A stretch of DNA of 64,000 nt from Stylonectria norvegica (taxonomy: Eukaryota; Ascomycota; Sordariomycetes; Hypocreales; Nectriaceae): NCBI GenBank assembly GCA_014621405.1, contig JAANBC010000028.1, positions 62,001-126,000 on the forward strand, given 5' to 3'. Each line of letters opens with the position of its first letter. Position 1 is the first letter of the stretch. The notes below the pieces were generated by a model, which did not search any database, was not told the DNA's origin, and worked only from the letters and a program-made list of their open reading frames with translations. Shown here in pieces: positions 1 through 10,991 of this stretch. The position numbers were made by a program, and so were the translations under genes.

Positions 1-1
1 C

Positions 2-730
2 GCTTCTGACGAAGAGGTGTACACTGCTTGCCGTGCCGCCAGCATCCACGACCGAATCATGTCTTTCCCGGATCAATATGCCACGCAAGTTGGCGAACGG
101 GGTCTTCGACTTAGCGGTGGCGAGAAGCAGCGAGTTGCTATTGCTCGTACTATCCTGAAGGATCCCCGTATCATCATGCTGGACGAGGCTACATCGGCTT
201 TGGATTCGCACACGGAGCAAGAAATTCAGGACAATGTATGGAACATCGGCCAGGGTCGCACATTACTTATTATTGCGTAAGATTTTCGCTCATGGAACCA
301 AACTAGTGGGCATTCCCTAGCTAACATGATACGCAGGCACCGACTATCCACCATTACACATGCGGACCAGATTATTGTCCTGAACAATGGGGCCATTGTC
401 GAGAGAGGCACACACGAGGAGCTCCTCACTGCCGGAGGCCGGTACTCATCCATGTGGGAGAAGCAAATCCGAGCTGAACGCGCCTTGGACGTGGCTCGAG
501 AAGCCCATTTGAAAGCGGCCAGAGCTATGAGGAGAGCAAACATGGGCGGTAAGAAGAAGTCGGAGGCGCCGATGGACGGGTACAACAGTCTCGCGTCATC
601 CGGCACTCTCTCTGGCAAAGCCGCTAGTCACGACTCCAAGAGTAAAGGGGAAGATACCAACTCATCTTCATCCTCATCGTCGGATGCGGAATCTACACAT
701 ACGGCGGAGCATAGCACAGAACGAATCTGA
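2..730 (+). CDS. ABC half-transporter, HMT1/ATM1-like (3' part only)
   Basis: C-terminal nucleotide-binding domain of an ABCB-type exporter; the 5' part lies outside the window. Exons 2-276 and 337-730 flank an intron at 277-336 (GTAAGA donor, CTAAC branch site near 321, CGCAG acceptor). Visible motifs are the ABC signature LSGGEKQRVAIART, Walker B IIMLDEATSALD with its D-loop, and the H-loop HRLSTI made by splicing. After the domain comes a charged helical stretch (EKQIRAERALDVAREAHLKA), a lysine patch MGGKKK and a serine-rich tail ending ...HSTERI. That C-terminal extension is typical of fungal vacuolar heavy-metal tolerance (Hmt1-like) half-transporters, which are known to export thiol/phytochelatin conjugates; mitochondrial Atm1 usually lacks the long tail. 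The choice of Hmt1 over Atm1 is inference. Family confidence is high, substrate confidence low. Confidence 0.9.
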
Positions 731-1979
731 GGCAGTGCTACATCGCACGACTCCGTATAACAGCGTTTCGACAACATGCTTGCATATGCTTGAACGATGA
801 CGCTCCGCGTGGATAAGCCACGTGAAATTTCGATGATACAACAGGCATTATATTCCTCTTGATACTTTTTTTTTCCATCTCGCACGCTACGATCGTGGAA
901 GCTTCTTACGAGGCATCTACACTCATTCCACCAGTTATATGTGCTCACCCCGAATTAATATTTCACTCGGGGTATGAAGAGAAACGATCAAACGTCTACC
1001 AAATTTACCAAAAGGTTTCGGCATCAAGACAGCATCGGACTGGCGTTTTTGGTGTTTTCATTTTTGTGTCTACTGGAGCAGGCTACCGCCATCCAACTAA
1101 TACTCTCGCTTCGACTCAACCAGTCAGTAGCCCTTTATGCAGGGCTCATTCTCGATCGACACCATGGCATCCCGAACCCCAAGCAAAATGGGTTTCGCAG
1201 GCTCGACTTCCCGAAACAATGTGTCCCAACATGCGGACGTGACAGAAGGGAGACGGACCTGGGGACTCCGGGATGATTGCAAGGGTTAATGGGATGGAAG
1301 CGATCTCAAAACTGGCCTCATTGATCTGGTTCTCACTCATTTGCCAATCAAGGCACGAGCTATAATGTTTGTTGTGTTGTGTGTTGCTTCTAATTTTCTT
1401 GGTCCAGTGATGACCTTTCCTGTTTCGAAAGGGCATATAAGTGGAAACAAAGGGGGGAGTAATCAAGAAAGAGGTTGATTTCTATTTCGATCCTTGGGGC
1501 ATCCAAGTAATCTCCACGCCTGGGGCAGGGGCAAAAGGACAAGGGGAACAGCGGAGTTTGCGGATACCATGTTTTTTCTTCGGATTCACAGGGAGGAGGG
1601 AGAGATGGGCGGGACGACTTTCGACCCAGACCCAGGCTTCTCCTCTCGTGGCTCACGATCACGACACCGGCACGGTTGTACACGACTGCTTTTGCGCCGG
1701 AAGGGAGCGAAGCAAGATAAACGGACGCTTTTAGGCCTCCGAGGTAGACGGGCAGGACCGCTCGTGCGGGAGGAGAGCAGAACCACCTTTGACGCGTGGT
1801 GTTTGGCGATTGCTTCAAGTCGGACTTGGCGGTGCAGCTCCACACGTGGAAGTATGGGTTATCTAGAAGATAGTACAGAGGAATGCACACGCACATAGCG
1901 GCGAATCGAAGAACGCAGATGGGTTCTTCATCCAAGCATGTTAATGCATTGATACCCCCTTTTCATGTGCCTAGCTGGC

Positions 1980-2000
1980 TGTAGTCTGTAGTCTGTAGTC
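1980..2000. repeat. Three copies of the 7-mer TGTAGTC
   Basis: Three perfect head-to-tail copies of TGTAGTC occur in the convergent intergenic region. This is probably replication slippage; no function is apparent. Confidence 0.8.
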
Positions 2001-2154
2001 TAACAAGGAACTGACAGGTACTGTACTTAAGAGACAGCCGTGAAATCTACATCGTCAATCTATCCACACCCTGCCCGCAAGCCTATAACCCTCCCGAGCC
2101 TATTATAGCGCATCCAAAGATAGACAAGGTAACCGCCGCATCCCGGCATGCGCC

Positions 2155-2188
2155 ATCGGGCCCCGTGCCCGCCGTCTCCGGGCCCGAT
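2155..2188. repeat. GC-rich inverted repeat (9-bp stem)
   Basis: ATCGGGCCC at 2155-2163 is matched by GGGCCCGAT at 2180-2188 with a 16-nt GC-rich loop. It lies between convergent 3' ends, so it could form a hairpin in either transcript's extended 3' region. Function is not shown. Confidence 0.6.
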
Positions 2189-3151
2189 ATTCCCACCGCC
2201 GGGAGGCTTCGAGCCTCGTATAAGCTTACGCGTGCGAGCGTGGCAGCGCTGCAACAGCAGAAGTGTGGGTTTTGTGAGTAGAGTGCTAGTTACTTAGTTG
2301 GTGATGATGATGCGTACATGTTTGGAGTTTGCACCCTGCCGCCGCTGCCGCGGGGTGGCATCCAAAAGGGGATCTTTGCTTTGCGGTGACTTTTTATCTA
2401 GCGGCGGGAACACGAGGTGGGTTGCGACGACGGCGGGGAGTAGGCAGATATCTAGATGCATAGGGGGGTGGACGGACGGGTGAGGTGGTATTATATTTTG
2501 TATGTGTAGTACTGTACATGACGGTATGAAATACAACAAGCCTGGGGGTAAGGTTGGCGGCATCTCATCGTATCCCCGCCTGCTCAAGCGCATTATAAGA
2601 GAGCCCCCCTTCCCCGTCTTCCCCTCGCCCCTATTCAGTGATTGAGGCGTGTCTCAACATCTGTGCCTCTCATATTTGGAAAAGGCTGTCCATCATAAGG
2701 ACGAGACGGCCATGCCGGGACGTTCCATGTTGGAGCATGCGGGCAGATACGTCTCTCCCAATGTACGCCGTTGTCCTCGTGTCACGCCCTTTGGGGCCAG
2801 TTTGAGCATTTGAACTCTCTCTTATACAGACTCAATCTGCCATCGCCTTATACTCCAACGGCCGTTCTAGGGTCCGTACTATACAACACACATGATTAGT
2901 CAGTCTCGGCTACCCCAGAACTCCCGCATGCCAATGTACATTAAGAAAAAAAAAGCGAGTGTAAATCTTCGATCCTGGCTAGGTTGGAAGAAACCCGTTT
3001 TGCCCATCGAAAAGATGTTGTCTTGGTGTCATTTCTCGTCAGCCGTGTCACGAAGATCCGTGGGCATGGTCTACTACATCTTCGTCCTCTCTGTTTTGCG
3101 AATCACCCAGGCAGCTGCTGACTCGTTCAACAAGTTCCAAGAAGTCATCAT

Positions 3152-4895
3152 TTAGCTCTTCTCGTTCTCGACAAGCTTGCCGATAGCATGGACGTTGGCG
3201 CGACCGTTGGTCTGGCCGTTGGCGCGAACGTTACGCTTCTTCTCGGGAGTGAGGGGCTCCTCCGACTCAACCGACTCGGTTTCTTCCTCATCGTCATCCT
3301 CTTCATCGGATCGATCGTCGTTGAGTTCGTCCGCGGTCGCGAAACGCCATGCGATACGGGCAATGCAAAAGAGCCAGAACAGGTTAAGGGCCTGGAGCGA
3401 GGCGAGCAGGGCCACGGTAATGTATTGAGCCAGTCGGCATTTAAACTGCTCGCCCACCCAATCAAGCTCGAAGGGGCCTATGGACTGGTATTCAGTGAAG
3501 AGTGACCAGATGATCTTAAGGTTGATGACGTGACGCATGTAGATCCAGACGAGCATGAAGAGGACAAAATATGGCCCCACCAGGACGTGGTCTATGTAGT
3601 TGAGCGTCTTGGAGGTGGCCAGGAAGAAGTCACTGATGTCGTGAGTGATGTAGACGGCGAGGCCAATGTAAACGAAGTGGAAGCGGTAGCTAAGGCCAAT
3701 GAGCGATAGACTGACGATGTGGTGGCCGACCAGCTCCTTGAAGTCCTTGCGGGGCTTCTCCATGCCTAGGACGAGGACAATGGCCTGCTGGGCCCAGTAA
3801 GCGGCCTCGAAGAGGTAGTAGAACTTGACGCAGGCCTCATGGGTGAGATGCGGGTAGTTCTCGTACATGCCAGCCGTGTTGAAGTACCAGACGGGGGTCC
3901 GGCTCATGACGTACATGCCGGCGGGACCGAGGACGCCGAAGTAGATGGCCGTGTACATCTGCTCCATGAAGCGCGCCTGCTTGCCGCGGGTCATGAGGTT
4001 GGCGCGGCGAGCGAGCGGGCGAAGGATCTCCTGCATGATGAACTCGCGGGTGAAGGAGAGGACGACGGTGTAGAAAGCGACGAAGGCGAAGTCCCAGCGG
4101 CCCTTGCCGTACTGGGCAGGGACGGATGGATCGTCCTGCGGCAGCTTGTAGGAGAGGAAGATGAAGTGGTGCATGGGGTTAGAAGGCGAGGGGTTGACGG
4201 CGTAGGCGGAGAGCATGACGGCGAGCATGATAGCCGGGAGGACGAAGGTGTGCTTGACCATGATCTGGCGCAGGCGAGCGAAGTGACCACGCGCACGACG
4301 ACGCTTGGAGAGGCGTTTGGAGCCATCGTGATGCTGCGAGCGTCCCGGAGTCAGCGGAGGAGCAAGACGAGGGTATTCGCACATGATGACGTCGAAGGGC
4401 TTGTGGCTGGGAGTGGGATGGGACTCTTGGGACTGTGCGATTTCGTAACTGTAAAACATGATGGGCAAAGAGAAAGGAATAGACGACAAAATAGCGTGAA
4501 CCAGAGTGCAAAGAAGAAGAAGAGAAGTAATAAAGCAGAACAAGGTGAGGTTCGGGAGGGATGGAAGGGATGGAACGTACCTGGCCGTGGGGCTCGCTGG
4601 CGTTGAAGGTCGCGCGACTGGAAGCCAAAGCCGGAGCTCCCGTGTCGCCGGCGTGAATGTCTCCGCCGAGGGCGCTGCTCTTACGCCGCCTCCGGGAGCC
4701 ACTTGCGTCGTGGGCAGCAGCAGCAGCGCTGGCCGTGGTAGTTGCCTTCGCTGTCCCTGCTGCAGTATGATCGACGGCTGCCGTGTTGAGCAGCGGAAAG
4801 GGTTCGGAGCCAGCCATGCTGGCCGAGGTGGAGGAGGAGGTAGAAGTGGTTTGGCGTTTCTTAGATTTCATACCTAGGTAAGACGAGAGGAGCAC
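3152..4895 (-). CDS. lag1: Ceramide synthase, Lag1/Lac1 family (TLC domain)
   Basis: Makes ceramide by N-acylating sphingoid bases in the ER membrane. The proposed CDS is complement(join(3152..4432,4581..4895)), about 531 aa; the intron (4433-4580, donor GTACGT, acceptor CACAG) is placed by frame. The N-terminal 105 residues are low-complexity (Ser/Thr/Ala runs and RRRRK). The TLC domain occupies roughly residues 250-470 with several hydrophobic segments and the diagnostic Lag1 motif: HH at about 342 (GHHIVSLSLIG) and a paired acidic motif HDISDFF at about 369. The tail carries a run of Asp/Glu (DDRSDEEDDDEEETE), then NGQTNGRANVHAIGK. Start is uncertain: Met at 4871 (MKSKKRQ) is as good as 4895. 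A second acceptor at 4449-4450 would break the frame. It is convergent with the ABC transporter upstream. Confidence 0.9.
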
Positions 4896-6327
4896 GTTGG
4901 AAGGTGCCTCTGGGGATGGTCTCGTGCCAGTCGGGTGTCGTGGATTTCTATATCTGAGTATTTTCCCGGCCTATTGCTGTTGCTGCTGGTTCTGCTCCTC
5001 TATTGTCTCGTCGTCGACATGGATGTCTCGAGACTTGCAACCCCTATTTCGTCTACTCTCGTGGTCGAGTCTGTTGCGCGAGCGGGCGTGCGACGACTGA
5101 TTCGGGGCGGGAGAATTTGGAGTTCGTTTCTGCTTGTCGTCTGTCCTGATTCTCCTCAGAACCAAGTACTAGCAGATTATGTATCGCAGAAAGCCCTCAA
5201 TGCGCCCTGGACTTGTGGGTGGTGTGCAGCGGGAGTCGAGGGTGACAACGGGTGAGACCGAGACCCTGCAGGTAGACGTCACGGCGCGTCGCGGGGACGG
5301 ACCGGGTCGGGGTCTTGGAGCGAGAAGCGGTACGTTTAGCGGTGTAGAAGGTGCAAAGAGTAGAGAATTGACACTGAGAAGAGAAGTGAAGCGATTGCGT
5401 TGCAGAAGCGAAGAGGGGCGGATCGTCTGTCCGTCGAAGTTGGGTTGCTGGCTGTTGTCGGGTGTATTTGTAGGAGAAGAGCATGTCTTCGAGTCTGTGG
5501 AACCTGGAACTTTCAAAGACAATTTCCAGTGGAGGTTAGGTTGTCGATTTAAGGAGATCAAGCCTACGGCCCAATCACATCTCAGCCTTTGCGAGGTCGC
5601 CCCACCTGCACGATGTGGATAGTCTGAAACGGAGCCCGCTAGAGTCGCTGGAGTCCGCTGCAACTCGGGGGGCGCTCAGGGGTTTTCCCCCAAAACCCCA
5701 AAATTACGGGGGCTTCGGCCGGGCTGGGTGTCCGCAGACGGCGGGCCCACTGGTCGTGATTCCCCGTCTCCGTTCAGGTTCTGAAATTAATTGTTAGTAC
5801 ATCCATCCATGGATCCGTCGTAATAATAATGTCCCCATCATCTTTTGCCAGCCCATCCCAGCCCACACCAAAATCCAACACCAGCCGATCAGGCGGCCAC
5901 AATTTCCCGGTGGCATGCTTCTATTACCCAGATACATGTGCCCGTCGTTATCGTCGTCGTTATATTCCGCAGCCCGAGGAAGCACCCGTTGCACATTTTG
6001 TGACTAATTCAGATCACTGTTTTCTCTTGTTTTTGCCTTGTTCTCCACAACGACGTCTGAATATTGGTATCTCGACTTGATTATTGCTTTCATGTCATTG
6101 CCCTTGAAACGCTATCCCATTCCCAGCCCGGCCAGCATTGTATGCGTTCTCCTTGAAGCGGTCCCCTGAAAACAAACGCTTATTCCGCACTCGCTGACGG
6201 AAGCCCAGAACTCTTCTCATGTGGATTATAGAAAGAAGACAATGAAGGAAATCTAAGAGAGTTGTTAGTAAAATCTCTAAAATAAGAATTAATTAGTATT
6301 ACTCACAAGAAAATCAAAAAGCCCTTT
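4896..6327. other. 5' region of the ceramide synthase and gap
   Basis: Upstream of the ceramide synthase start. The part nearest the gene contains pyrimidine-rich and TTGCTG-rich stretches consistent with promoter or leader. Overlapping frames at 5179-5663 on both strands look like chance openings. A perfect G/C-T/A hairpin is listed separately. From about 6230 the sequence becomes clearly AT-richer. Confidence 0.5.
5679..5699. repeat. Perfect hairpin GGGGTTTT / AAAACCCC
   Basis: GGGGTTTT (5679-5686) is followed by five C and then AAAACCCC (5692-5699), then AAAA. G runs lie on either side (5667-5672 and 5714-5718). The sequence could fold as a hairpin or take part in a G-quadruplex. It resembles ciliate-type telomere repeats only by coincidence; one and a half units is too few to claim more. 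Confidence 0.7.
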
Positions 6328-6639
6328 CTAAAAGAAGACTCCTTTCATTCCGTTTTTCAAATTAAATTTAATCTTGGAGTGCCATGCCATATTCTCGTAT
6401 TCCCATTTTTCGGAGTCTCGATATAGTTTCCGAAAAGCAGCGAATTTTTGGGCACGCTGGGCTAGAGCCTCATAATCGTTCGTTCGGAAAAAATCCGATG
6501 GCATCGGTCTCGGGCGTGGTACCGTCTTCGTGGATTGTTCCGCTTCCGGTGTCGTGCTTGTTGGCTTTGGTTTTTTCATCATCTTTGCTTTCATTCTTTG
6601 AGATGGACGTTGCGTTATAGAAGCGATGAACCTGAGCAT
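6328..6639 (-). CDS. Small hypothetical protein, 103 aa
   Basis: I do not recognise this protein. The N-terminus MLRFIASITQRPSQRMK is basic and free of acidic residues, like a mitochondrial presequence. A Lys/Pro/Thr-rich linker follows. The C-terminal half is helical and rich in charged and aromatic residues (DFFRTNDYEALAQRAQKF, then KLYRDSEKWEYENMAWH). That composition looks like coding sequence rather than chance. The ATG sits directly after ATTATTTCAG, a good splice acceptor, so an upstream exon or leader intron is possible. The surrounding 6230-6830 is AT-richer than neighbouring genes. It could be an orphan gene, the last exon of a larger gene, or a decayed copy. Confidence 0.4.
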   Translation of the reverse strand: MLRFIASITQRPSQRMKAKMMKKPKPTSTTPEAEQSTKTVPRPRPMPSDFFRTNDYEALAQRAQKFAAFRKLYRDSEKWEYENMAWHSKIKFNLKNGMKGVFF

Positions 6640-7240
6640 TCTGAAATAATTTGATTATAGAACTTCAAAAAAGAATAGTGCTCAGGTAGGTTTTTGTCGA
6701 TACTTTTGAAAGAATGAATAAAAGAGCAAGAAATGACAGATGGAAGAAAGAAAGTTGGTTGCATGATCAATGTTTTATAGAGAAAGGCAAGTGGTAAACC
6801 TTCCTTCCCTGAGTGTAGCACTAGAACTTCATGATAAGAACACGTGTAAAGTTAAACAGTACAGCCAACCACGTCTGGAACCCTAACAACAGCAAGAGCT
6901 GACGAAGCACGAACCCCAACGTAAAGAAGATATATCTCCTGCCTAACAACCCTTCTCAAAGCACCATGCTCCAACCATCAACATATAATTCCATCTTGCC
7001 ACCCGTACACGAAGCCCGTCCGATACAGCTCCCGGACAGGCTTCGCAATAACCGCACGTACAGACACATGGTCATTTCGTACATGCTCCAAGGGTATCTT
7101 TATAAAATGCGTCCAAACCCACCCCTGAATCCCCCAAAAACCACATGCAACGCCTCGCTAGATGCAAAATCATGACACTGAAACAAGCTCTCTCATCGTA
7201 CCTCTCCACCTGTACGCGGAGGCCTCGACGAGTCCGAGCT
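6640..7240. other. Gap between palH and the small ORF
   Basis: Presumed 3' flank of palH and 5' flank of the small ORF. The first 200 bases are AT-rich with A-runs. Short frames (6615-6821 minus, 6966-7175 plus) show no domain. I see no gene. Confidence 0.5.
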
Positions 7241-9499
7241 TTATCGACGGGCCTCTGCTGAGGACGCTGTTCTTATGGAGTCGTCGTCATCGTAAGAAAG
7301 TTCATCCTCGTATGTCGGTCTCGACTGCACACCCCGCCATAGAGGAGGATTGTTGGCCGGGAGCCCATCGTCTCCCTGGTGATGTAGTGAGACTGTGCTC
7401 CTGCCTCTATCTAGTCGTGCCATTTCATCCGATGCATCTCTTGATGTACTGTCGTTGCTGGTGGGTGAAATGTCGTGTGAGCAACCATGCTCAGTGCCAT
7501 GCAGCTCCTCATCTTCTAGCACCTGTTGCAATGCAGCTCCTCTTCTTGGAGGTGCTGGTATCACCGTCACTGGCAAGTTATCTGTGTTGGGCGCTGCGCG
7601 TAGCCTATCGCGAACTTTCTCAGCCTGATTCGCGGCAAAGTCCTCTAGTCGAGCCCGTAGATCCCATCGACTCGCCTCGTCACGAACTCTGTGGCCAGAA
7701 TCTGCCGTCCCATCCTGCAATCGCAATTGCTGTAGCACCTCACTTGGTGCGTCGTCACTGGAGCGACGAAATAGCGGGTTGGCATACGTGAGTGTTCGCC
7801 AGCCCCTTTGATTCGGTGTTGTGGTGTTTGCCTCAACGTCTGTCGACCGTCCTATTTCTGGACCAACGACATGTCCATTTTGTGTTGGAGCGGGTTCTGG
7901 GTTTATCGCATCGTCATTTGCTACGCGGCTTTGCGAAAAGCTGCTCGACCGCTCTAGATCTACACGGCTCTGCTGTGGTAGGAAGTCAGGTGTCCTTGTC
8001 GTGGTTTCAGATGGTGGTTGATACCGTACAGCGTACACGGTGCTTGTAGCGCTGGGGGTATCTGTTCGACTGACGGGCGTCGCCGCTGGCGCAGGACGAG
8101 CTGGCCACATTGGTGGTTGTAAGATGCCCCTTGTTGTTGCTGCTGTCGTCTGCATAGGCTCGCAATTAGCTTGGTTGCCATCATTGTGTTGCCCACGGTG
8201 TCGACTCGTGATGGCAGCCCCATTGAGCCACCCATTTGCCGTTGAATGCCCTTGCTGTCGTTCTTGGGTGGTTCCATGGGTCGGTCCGCCTCCTTTTCGC
8301 GTCTTTCGATTCCGTAGCCAGGGGAACTCGGCAGCGTTAACTTCGAGCATGTCGTCTCCGTCGAAAACTTCTCGCCCCAAGATGCCGTCCTTTTTCTCTT
8401 CGCGCTCCAAGGATTCTATTCTCTCCACCCACTCCCACACCACGACGCTCGCTGCTGCAGCGCCAACCCATCTCACATAATCTCCCCATCCAGTGAACTC
8501 GGGTTTTGATATGTCCAAAATGAAGAAGACAACCGGGATTACAATCGACGTTATAGAGATAACGGCAACTACGCTGATGTTCTTCATAAGGGGGTGATAG
8601 AAAGCATATCGCTTCTTCATAAGAGAGTAGTAGATGACCCAAGCCGCGTATAGGAGTCCCAGTGACAGCTGAAAGAGGTAACTGAGGGCCGGGACAGGGT
8701 GGACAAAGCTTTTAGGCCTCACAGTGGTATTGATACCATTCTGTGAATACTTGAAGCTGTTCAAGCTGCTGAAGATAACGTCGAGGGTGATCAGCGCAAA
8801 GGCAACCCACTTGATAATAACCTTTTCCCGCTGCCGGGGAAACAGACGGATGAGTGTTTGCGCCTGTGCAAGCCACAGGAAGGTGTCGGAAACGATGCGG
8901 ATGACCTTGAGCTCAGTGCTGCCCATAACCTCATCCTGCAGTTGCTTCGCGTTCTGAATCCCCCACGTGTACTGGTTTTGCGCCACTTTGAACGTGTCGG
9001 CAGTGGCCACCGTGAGAGATATTGCAACGGTCAGTGCGGCGACCTTCTGCAGCCATGGTCGCCCGCCGATGCTGACGCTGCCCGATGAGCTGTTGGTAAA
9101 GCCTCCCCGTCGACCAAGATAGACGATACCTCCGTCTAGAAAGGATCGCGGAGCGACAAAAAGCATAATGACAAGCATGTAGGCCGTGACGGTGGCGGCG
9201 GCGAGCGCATAGCATATGGGAAAGGTCGAAGCGTAGAAGGGGTCGCGGAAGTCGGAGAATTGGGGATCGGCGTCGTTGGTATCGTGTTGGGTGAGACTGC
9301 TGTCGCCAGTCGCAACGCCGACGGCGGCATCTGCTCGCGGCACGATGGCCGTCGGACATGGAACTTGATATATGGCGGGCTGCGTCAAGGGGAGGGCAAG
9401 GCCGCTTGGCCCCACGAACATGACACCGCTGCCGGGTAGTAGAGTTGTAGTGCACAGCGCTGCCAGCGCCGTGACGGTGGCGGAGGCGACCGCCACCAT
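7241..9499 (-). CDS. palH: pH-response regulator PalH/Rim21
   Basis: Plasma-membrane sensor of the ambient-pH (Pal/Rim) pathway. In known fungi it works with PalF (arrestin) and PalI, and leads through ESCRT and PalB to cleavage of the transcription factor PacC. It is a single-exon ORF of 752 aa. A short N-terminal ectodomain is followed by seven hydrophobic segments at roughly 93-115, 149-168, 198-219, 228-248, 268-291, 307-330 and 341-358. Family blocks are easy to read: LDGGIVYLGRRGGFTN after the first segment, and WVERIESLEREEKKDG then ILGREVFDGDD right after the last. The C-terminal half (about 375-752) is a hydrophilic, disordered cytosolic tail, as usual for PalH, with acidic runs near the end (YEDELSYDDDDS). 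The start gives a plausible N-terminus with a Cys conserved in position; no intron is needed. Next gene upstream on the same strand is EDC3, about 1.5 kb away. Confidence 0.94.
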   Translation of the reverse strand: MVAVASATVTALAALCTTTLLPGSGVMFVGPSGLALPLTQPAIYQVPCPTAIVPRADAAVGVATGDSSLTQHDTNDADPQFSDFRDPFYASTFPICYALAAATVTAYMLVIMLFVAPRSFLDGGIVYLGRRGGFTNSSSGSVSIGGRPWLQKVAALTVAISLTVATADTFKVAQNQYTWGIQNAKQLQDEVMGSTELKVIRIVSDTFLWLAQAQTLIRLFPRQREKVIIKWVAFALITLDVIFSSLNSFKYSQNGINTTVRPKSFVHPVPALSYLFQLSLGLLYAAWVIYYSLMKKRYAFYHPLMKNISVVAVISITSIVIPVVFFILDISKPEFTGWGDYVRWVGAAAASVVVWEWVERIESLEREEKKDGILGREVFDGDDMLEVNAAEFPWLRNRKTRKGGGPTHGTTQERQQGHSTANGWLNGAAITSRHRGQHNDGNQANCEPMQTTAATTRGILQPPMWPARPAPAATPVSRTDTPSATSTVYAVRYQPPSETTTRTPDFLPQQSRVDLERSSSFSQSRVANDDAINPEPAPTQNGHVVGPEIGRSTDVEANTTTPNQRGWRTLTYANPLFRRSSDDAPSEVLQQLRLQDGTADSGHRVRDEASRWDLRARLEDFAANQAEKVRDRLRAAPNTDNLPVTVIPAPPRRGAALQQVLEDEELHGTEHGCSHDISPTSNDSTSRDASDEMARLDRGRSTVSLHHQGDDGLPANNPPLWRGVQSRPTYEDELSYDDDDSIRTASSAEARR

Positions 9500-10991
9500 A
9501 ATTGCGACCGGCCGGTGATCAATTGGACGACAAGAGAGCGACCAGCCGCGAGCGCAAGCGCCGAGGATTCGGGAGACCGTGTTCGGGCCTGCTAGGCGTT
9601 CGCCATGAGGAGATCGGACGTAAAGGGTTGCTAACAGCCGATCGCACGGCGGGCTTGTATGGGGTTCGCCTGGTTTCGTCTGCTGAGGGTGTCGCGAGTC
9701 TCGTCGCGAGGAGTCGTCGGATCAATCGAGGGTTGAAGGTTGACTTGAGCGACGTCGCCCAGGGAGTTGCACTTGGGTCTCGTTCTTGCGAACCGATCCA
9801 ACCCTATGACGAATAGCGACGAGATAGGAGGCAATCTAAAAGAGAGTCCAACTTGGATTCGACTGTGGAGGAGAGGGCGCGTTGAAGCCGTTGAAGTGGT
9901 TCGGGTCGTGGAGTCGTGGAACGTGCGAGCGCGGATACAAGTGGGGGAAGGAATGAGGATGATGATGCAGGTCTCGGCGCCCAGGAAGAAGCCTTGGCCG
10001 CCTTAAATGTAAGACGGAGCTTGTGTATCGTTGCAAGATGTTAGAGTCTAGGATTTGTTGATTCGACGTTCGACAAGGGTTCAACGTTGGAATTGATGGT
10101 GTTGAGCCGCGGGTGTAGTCCTTGATAGTGTAGGTTGCTTGGTCAGTCCATGCCAACCTAGACTCTACGGAGTCGGCAATGGAAGGCGAGGTTATTGCCG
10201 CTTGCATTGGCGCACTGTACGCTATACTGTATCCCATCCCCGTGAAGGACACACATAAGAAACAATCATTAATATCACGCCGCTCCCTATTACATCTTCC
10301 AGGTTCAAGTACAAACATACCATCATCACAGTTGAGTTGCATCGTCCCCGCAAACTTTCGGCCTTCGGGCCGTAGCCAACGGTCCAACGGCCCTGTCAGC
10401 GGATATCTCCATCCCACGTCCACGGCCATGCGCCGCCACCACCATCACCATAAGCTTCACACGGTGGTTCCCTTCACAGTGTGGACTTGCTGAAGGTTGT
10501 CAGACACTTTCCCGGATATCAACGTTCTTAGCGCCAAGACTACACATGGGACATGCGGCGGCCTTGGCAAAGCTTGTGTTGTCGATGCAGAGCTTGGCCG
10601 TGATTCCACGGAGCTTCTCTGGCCTTGGCTCGCCGTCTGCTGTGTGATAGGACCATGTTTTTCAGCCACAACTCAGCAAACTGCAAATGAACAGTGCAGT
10701 TTCTCCGAGCATATGCTTCCTGCGTGCTATAGACCTCCCAGATCAATGTCGTTTCTCTGAGAGTAGGTACTGTCATCATAATAAGGTTTCGGTTGGGTAT
10801 TCTTTTATACTACTAGTATCTCGACATGAAACCTCTCCTACTCGCCATGTACCGCCCGCCATCATACAGTCCCTTCCTATAAAGTCACCAACGCCAAAGA
10901 TGCAACGTCTCTTCCGATACCCATCGCTTTTCCATTTGAGTGCTTCCCCCTTCCAACCCTGCCATCCGCATCTTGCCCATCCTCCTCCTCC
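9500..10991. other. palH 5' region and EDC3 3' region
   Basis: About 1.5 kb between two tandem minus-strand genes. Open frames such as minus 9836-10429 are rich in His/Pro/Ser with no domain, and plus-strand 10687-11538 is mostly antisense to EDC3. I regard this as promoter, leader and 3' UTR sequence. Confidence 0.55.

Larger units (their letters stand above)
731..3151. other. Intergenic region between two convergent genes
   Basis: This is the 3' side of both the ABC transporter (+) and the ceramide synthase (-). Open frames here (for example minus strand 1390-1935 and plus strand 2892-3155) are short, have no recognisable domain and overlap one another. I see no gene. The stretch contains a small tandem repeat and a GC-rich inverted repeat, listed separately. 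Confidence 0.6.

Noticed and set aside
1390..1935. 181-codon minus-strand ORF downstream of the ABC transporter
   Set aside because: No domain, odd composition (many Cys, Pro, Ser), and overlapped by open plus-strand frames; likely chance.
2892..3155. 87-codon plus-strand ORF next to the ceramide synthase stop
   Set aside because: Lies in the probable 3' UTR of the opposite gene and shows no recognisable family.
3839..4606. 255-codon plus-strand ORF
   Set aside because: It is exactly antisense to the ceramide synthase exon, rich in Gly/Glu/Val as expected for a reverse-frame shadow, and has no domain.
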